Assembly: GCA_036971615.1 (NCBI GenBank)
Contig: JAYKKR010000015.1
Span: forward strand, 124,001 to 188,000
Reading direction: 5' to 3'
Source of the DNA: Amyloporia xantha
Lineage: Eukaryota > Basidiomycota > Agaricomycetes > Polyporales > Adustoporiaceae
Length of the DNA: 64,000 nt
The notes below the pieces were generated by a model. That model did no database searches. It was not told the origin of the DNA and was given only the letters and a program-made list of their open reading frames with translations. This document shows, one piece after another, positions 60,062-64,000 of the stretch. Numbering within the stretch: position 1 is the stretch's first letter; each line of letters starts with the position of its first letter. The translations under genes and the position numbers were made by a program.

Positions 60062-61546
60062 ATGTCGACTCCAGCTAACGGCAAAGACGAAGATGAGATT
60101 CCTCCACCGCAACGACCCCCTTCTCCGCCGCCGCATACCACCTTTGCCGCCCGCGGTCTCCATGTACGAACACCCCCGGCTGCACTTTATTATTTCTAGA
60201 CCAGTCAGTGACGTCTGGCTCTCGTTCATCCTAGGCTCCAACGTTCTCCGCATTCAGGCCATGGGACATACGAATACCGTCCCCGCAATCAATGAACCAT
60301 GTCGCATGGAGCTGTGATGGCAAGAGAGTAGGAGCGGTCGGAATTGATAAAGTTGTACGACTCTGGCACCCGGAAAAGAGTGTGAGCACGATCGTTGCGC
60401 CCACTGTGCAAGCTCACTGAATTGCTTCTGCGCAGATGGAATTGCGCTCAGCAACCATGTTCTCCGGAGGCCATTCTGATGATGTCGACTACATCTCGTG
60501 GAATCCTACACATCCGGAACTCTTCTGCACATCGAGTCAGAAGGATCGCCGCATTGTGTTCTGGGATGCACGGCGTGAGCTGAAATTCCTTTCCATACGG
60601 TAGTCTGTCGCTCTAATTGCCTTTATATTGACTCTAGAAAGTCGCTATGTACAGCAACTGCAGCTGAAGGTTTCGCCTGTACAGACGACCTACTCCCCTG
60701 ACGGTCGGACGATACTCTATACCACATCAAGCAAGCAGCTATTTGTGCTTACTCATGGCAAGGATGGCGAGGAAAGCAAGGAACAATGGCGCCTTTCAGA
60801 TAAGGACCCAGTGAATATTCTTTCCGTGCATGATATTGGGACGCCGCTGAACTCGACATTCCCAGATTCCTGCCTCTACTGCGACGTTCAATCATGCCGG
60901 TGACGGGCTCGTGCTCACCCACACGTCCGAAGCGACGATCAGGATTGTGGAGTACCCGTCCTTGGCTGTCGTACACAGTTTTCCTGCCCACGTCGGAGGT
61001 TGCGTAGCTGCCGCACTGGACCCTCGCGGCAGGTGATTGTATTGTGTGGTCTCATCACGAAACATGCTCACCGTCTCATAGGTACCTCGCTTCCGGAGGC
61101 CATGACTCGATAGTGAACATGTTTGACCTCTCCGAGTGGATCTGCACTCGCACGATAACTGCCTGCGAGTACGTCTGAGTTTCCCTTGTTCCAGTGAGGC
61201 GGGAGGGCTGACGTTCCCTCCAGTAATGCGATCAACGATCTGAGCTTCTCCCACGACGGAGAATTTCTCGCCATCGCCAACGCAGGCTCGTATATTGACA
61301 TCGTAAGAGAATTGTTCATCTCGGTCCCTGTGTCATGCCATTGACTGAGTCTGTCTTCATTTCATCTTATTACAGTGTGCCACGGAGACTGGCATACCAC
61401 TGCACCGGGTTCCCTCCCTCGGACCCTCACCAACAGTCACTTGGCACCCCTCAAAATATGTGATAGCTTATTGTGGCCAGACCAAAATCAGGGAAGGTGG
61501 ACCTGCACCCTCACCCTGGGTCAGTCTCTTTGGCCCTGGGATGTAG
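60062..61546 (+). CDS. THOC3: THO complex subunit 3 (Tex1/THOC3), WD40 protein
   Basis: WD40 propeller subunit of the THO/TREX complex that couples transcription to mRNA export. Eight exons, 60062-60163, 60235-60381, 60436-60574, 60638-60810, 60866-61032, 61082-61168, 61224-61302 and 61376-61546, give 354 residues. After a Pro-rich N-terminus the blades include MNHVAWSCDGKRVGAVGIDK, VVRLWHPEKS, GGHSDDVDYISWNPTHPELF, DRRIVFWDAR, SPVQTTYSPDGRTILYTTSS, GGCVAAALDPRGRYLASGGH, DSIVNMFDLSEWIC and INDLSFSHDGEFLAIANAGS, with a final blade TVTWHPSKYVIAYCG. The order and spacing match human THOC3. The start is the only Met before the first blade in the joined frame. Confidence 0.92.
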
Positions 61547-62105
61547 CGTTGTATTGGACTTAAAGCGATGCAATGGACGACACTGTATTCTTTGAGATGT
61601 TATCCTAATTATACAGTACCTTGTCTTTATTATGGCGATGGAGTGTTTATCAACCATGACGGTCATTTTGAGAGGAAATAAAGTAATGTGAGAGCGTCCA
61701 AGCGCCCGCAGGAATGCGATACTATCGTAGTGTCTAGAGGTCAGGAATGCGAACACTGTTCGAATAACTTGCAAAGCATCACCTGGATGGATGAGCACCA
61801 CCACAGGTAGGAAGAACACGATAACAGTAAGAACCTGGAAAGCGATGAAAGCGAGCATAAAGGAGAGCGTGATACGTAACAGAACCGGTAGGTATATATT
61901 GACACAGACAGTCGGTTGCGACTAGATAGAGAGAAAAGGGAAGCATAGTGGGCATACGGGAAATTTTGCGATATCAGCGAGTATCAGAGCGTGAACAACG
62001 CGAGCAAGAAAAGCGAGGCAGAGCAATACAACTTCACAACATAATTCAAACGAAAATGGTATCTAACAAGAAAATTCAAAGTTCAGCATAGTCGGGGACC
62101 GTTCG
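61547..62105. other. 559-bp convergent 3' intergenic region
   Basis: Lies between the THOC3 stop (+) and the stop of the right-edge gene (-). It is AT-rich with no supported coding frame. Confidence 0.4.
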
Positions 62106-64000
62106 TCATGAGCGGAACGTGTAGGCGAAGCCGTTATGTTGGGTCTCAGAGGGAGGCCGGATGATCACGTCGGGAAGGACCTCCTCCTTTCTGAGGGCGG
62201 CGCGCTCCTTGGTCGTGTCTTTGCGTATGAGCTGGAGAGGCTTCAAGCCCTTCGCTTTCCGGTTCGGGTCGGCGTTTTCGTCTGTAACGGGCTTCCTTTT
62301 CTTTCCCAAGGACAGAGCGCGCGTCTTGGCTGTGTCAACGTTCACATCCCTGTCTTGCAGGAGTGAGAGCGGGCGCAGTCCACTGCGAGGCGAATCTTCT
62401 GAGCTGTTAGAAGCCGAAGACGCCAGCTTGGCAGCCTTAGATTTGGATTTAGCCTTCGGCACGAGCGGACGGACTGCACGAGATGACCACGATGTGATCG
62501 GTTTGGGCGATATAGTCGCTGGTGTCGAAGACGGCGGCGGAGTGTTCTCATCAGACTTGATGTACACGATGCTCGAACGGCGGCTGCTTTTGCTGGCTGC
62601 TGGAAGTTGCGGGACAGGAGGAGCCTGCTGCGAAGAAGGCCTGGACCGTGGTTTCTGTGATTCATGGGGCGTGCTCTCCGCTTGGGGACCGTGGGTGTTG
62701 TCAAAGTCGAACAGCGTGACTTCGGACGCAGCGGAGTGAGGCATGCGAAGTTCTTGGTCCAGAGCGGTGATCAAGGTGGCCAACGAATTCCGATGGTTGT
62801 TGACCCCGTCGGGGACATCCGTGGGAGAAGGAGGCGCAGGTCCAAACGTACGAGTAGAGACTGAGCGCTGCAAGTTTGCGCTGGCCGCAGGCGGAGAGGT
62901 GGGGCGCAGATTCTCGTCTTCCTCCTTGACTACGTTGAGCAAAGTCGTTGTACTTGTCACGACCTCACCGCCGTAGACTGTATTCCTCCTGGAAGTTTCA
63001 CTGGTCGTAACAGCAGTGTACTGGCCGCCTGTGCCTTCCAAAACACGGTTGACATCGTTGCGCCACGCCGAGAATGCGTGAATACCGTCCTTCCCAAGAC
63101 TCAAGCTGTCAATTCAAACACTCGTAAGTTTCACACTTGATAGACGATTCCGGTACAAGTAACAAACCTAGGAAGACTGAAGTGATGTCTCTTGTGAGTC
63201 GACGTCTTCTTCTCTCTAATACCAGCTGGCTTGCGCGTAGGCGGAGTTGAATGCATCTCTGGCGACGAAAACTCAGACGAGAGCCCTCCGAGCTCAGATG
63301 GCACGGTCTTGGGTCCTTTCGAGAACCAATGCCCTCCAGCTTTACTGCTCTTACTCGACACAGAAGCGGGAGAATCCCAATTCCACTCATGGACTTTGAC
63401 ATCAGAACCGATCGTCAGACCAGGCACGAGTAAGGGCAGGACTCCTGCAGACAACGCGTCGATTCCGGCGACGTCGTCGCCTTCGACTGGACGGAAGGAC
63501 CAATTGAGCAAGGACGACGACTGAGACTGCGACTTCCGGTGGCTGATGAGACGCGCTTGACGCTCCCGGAGCTCCCTGACTGACGGCGGCGTCGGAGGCA
63601 GAGGAGAGGCCGGAGGCGGGCTCATTGGGAAGCGAGGTTGAGAACCAGTGATCGAGGAGACCGAGCGAGTACGGAGGTGCTGAGACTGACGGGCACCTTC
63701 GTTCTGCGCTGTTTCCACACCGGTAGATGCGGCACCAACGGCTCCAGGATCAAGGGACGCTCGGCGTTCAGGCGAAGCGGGAAGCACCATTGTCATGGCC
63801 AGCGTGGAATAGTGCTTCTGCGCTGTCAGGATCTGCGACGCCAGGTGATCAGTTCCGCCCGAATAGTACGAAGAAGCCTTCGAGTCCTTTCTGGGGCGTT
63901 GGTGCCCGAGCTCTGCACTATTTTCTGACTGGGGTGTCTCAGGCACCGGCAGGGGGCTATTCGGAACGCTCTGCATCGGAAGAGGCGGAGTCAGTTCCGC
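62106..64000 (-). CDS. Unidentified Ser/Pro-rich protein, N-terminus beyond the right edge
   Basis: Two visible exons join at 63169/63111 across a GTTTGT..GACAG intron. The first runs from the window edge (open frame, no start yet seen) and ends HKRHHFSLP; the second (63111-62106) begins SLSLGKDGIHAFSAWRNDVN. About 610 residues are visible. Most of the protein is disordered and rich in Ser, Pro, Arg and Lys. Possible ordered parts are LASQILTAQKHYSTLAMTMV, VRELRERQARLISHRKSQ and the junction block GIHAFSAWRNDVNRVLEG. Two similar motifs near the C-terminus, SGLRPLSLLQD and KGLKPLQLIRKD, look like repeated short linear motifs. I do not recognise a family. The disordered make-up suggests a regulatory or scaffold role, but that is inference. 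Confidence 0.7.

Overview
The window is nuclear DNA of a filamentous basidiomycete, most likely an Agaricomycete. Almost every gene is cut by many short introns of about 45 to 80 bases with GT..AG ends. Genes are packed on both strands, and many encoded proteins have typical basidiomycete family members (INO80F-domain protein, TDA3-like oxidoreductase, Rnf220-like RING protein, formin with a long FH1). I see no bacterial operon, CRISPR, rRNA or tRNA. Exon joins were worked out by hand from splice signals, reading phase and family motifs; exon lengths sum to whole codons in nearly every model.

Left third (1-24.8 kb): the N-terminus of an unidentified protein at the left edge (-); NDUFA13 (-); an INO80F-domain protein (+); an unidentified basic protein (-); NDUFS8 (-) head to head with prefoldin subunit 2 (+); a secreted CAP/PR-1 protein on a long Ser-rich stalk (+); the meiotic mismatch-repair protein MLH3 with 17 exons (+); an RTC3/SBDS-like small protein (+); a TDA3-like FAD oxidoreductase whose last 45 or so residues are out of frame (+); nicotinamidase (-); and the AFG1/LACE1 ATPase (-).

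Middle (24.8-50.1 kb): a 498-bp non-autonomous DNA transposon (MITE) with perfect 27-bp inverted ends and a TA target duplication; a secreted GH53 galactanase (-); an Rnf220-like RING protein (+); TOM7 (-) head to head with eIF3f (+); the urease accessory protein UreF (-) head to head with VAC14 (+); a Y_phosphatase3-type tyrosine phosphatase (-) head to head with MCM6 (+); a large formin (+); and a nucleoside hydrolase (-).

Right (50.1-64 kb): a gene-free block bracketed by a 24-bp direct repeat; the Pol I factor RRN3 (+); NDUFB9 (+); the lipin phosphatidate phosphatase (+); the THO subunit THOC3 (+); and a 5'-truncated unidentified Ser/Pro-rich protein at the right edge (-).

The genes are mostly housekeeping: respiration (three complex I subunits, plus TOM7 and AFG1 for mitochondrial import and quality control), replication and recombination (MCM6, MLH3), transcription and RNA export (RRN3, INO80F, THOC3), lipid and PI(3,5)P2 control (lipin, VAC14), and salvage or nitrogen use (PNC1, nucleoside hydrolase, UreF). 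I found no new gene system. The most notable signals are in gene structure: a predicted 4-nt internal microexon, a start codon carried on a 4-nt coding segment, two GC-AG introns, one broken frame, and the MITE.
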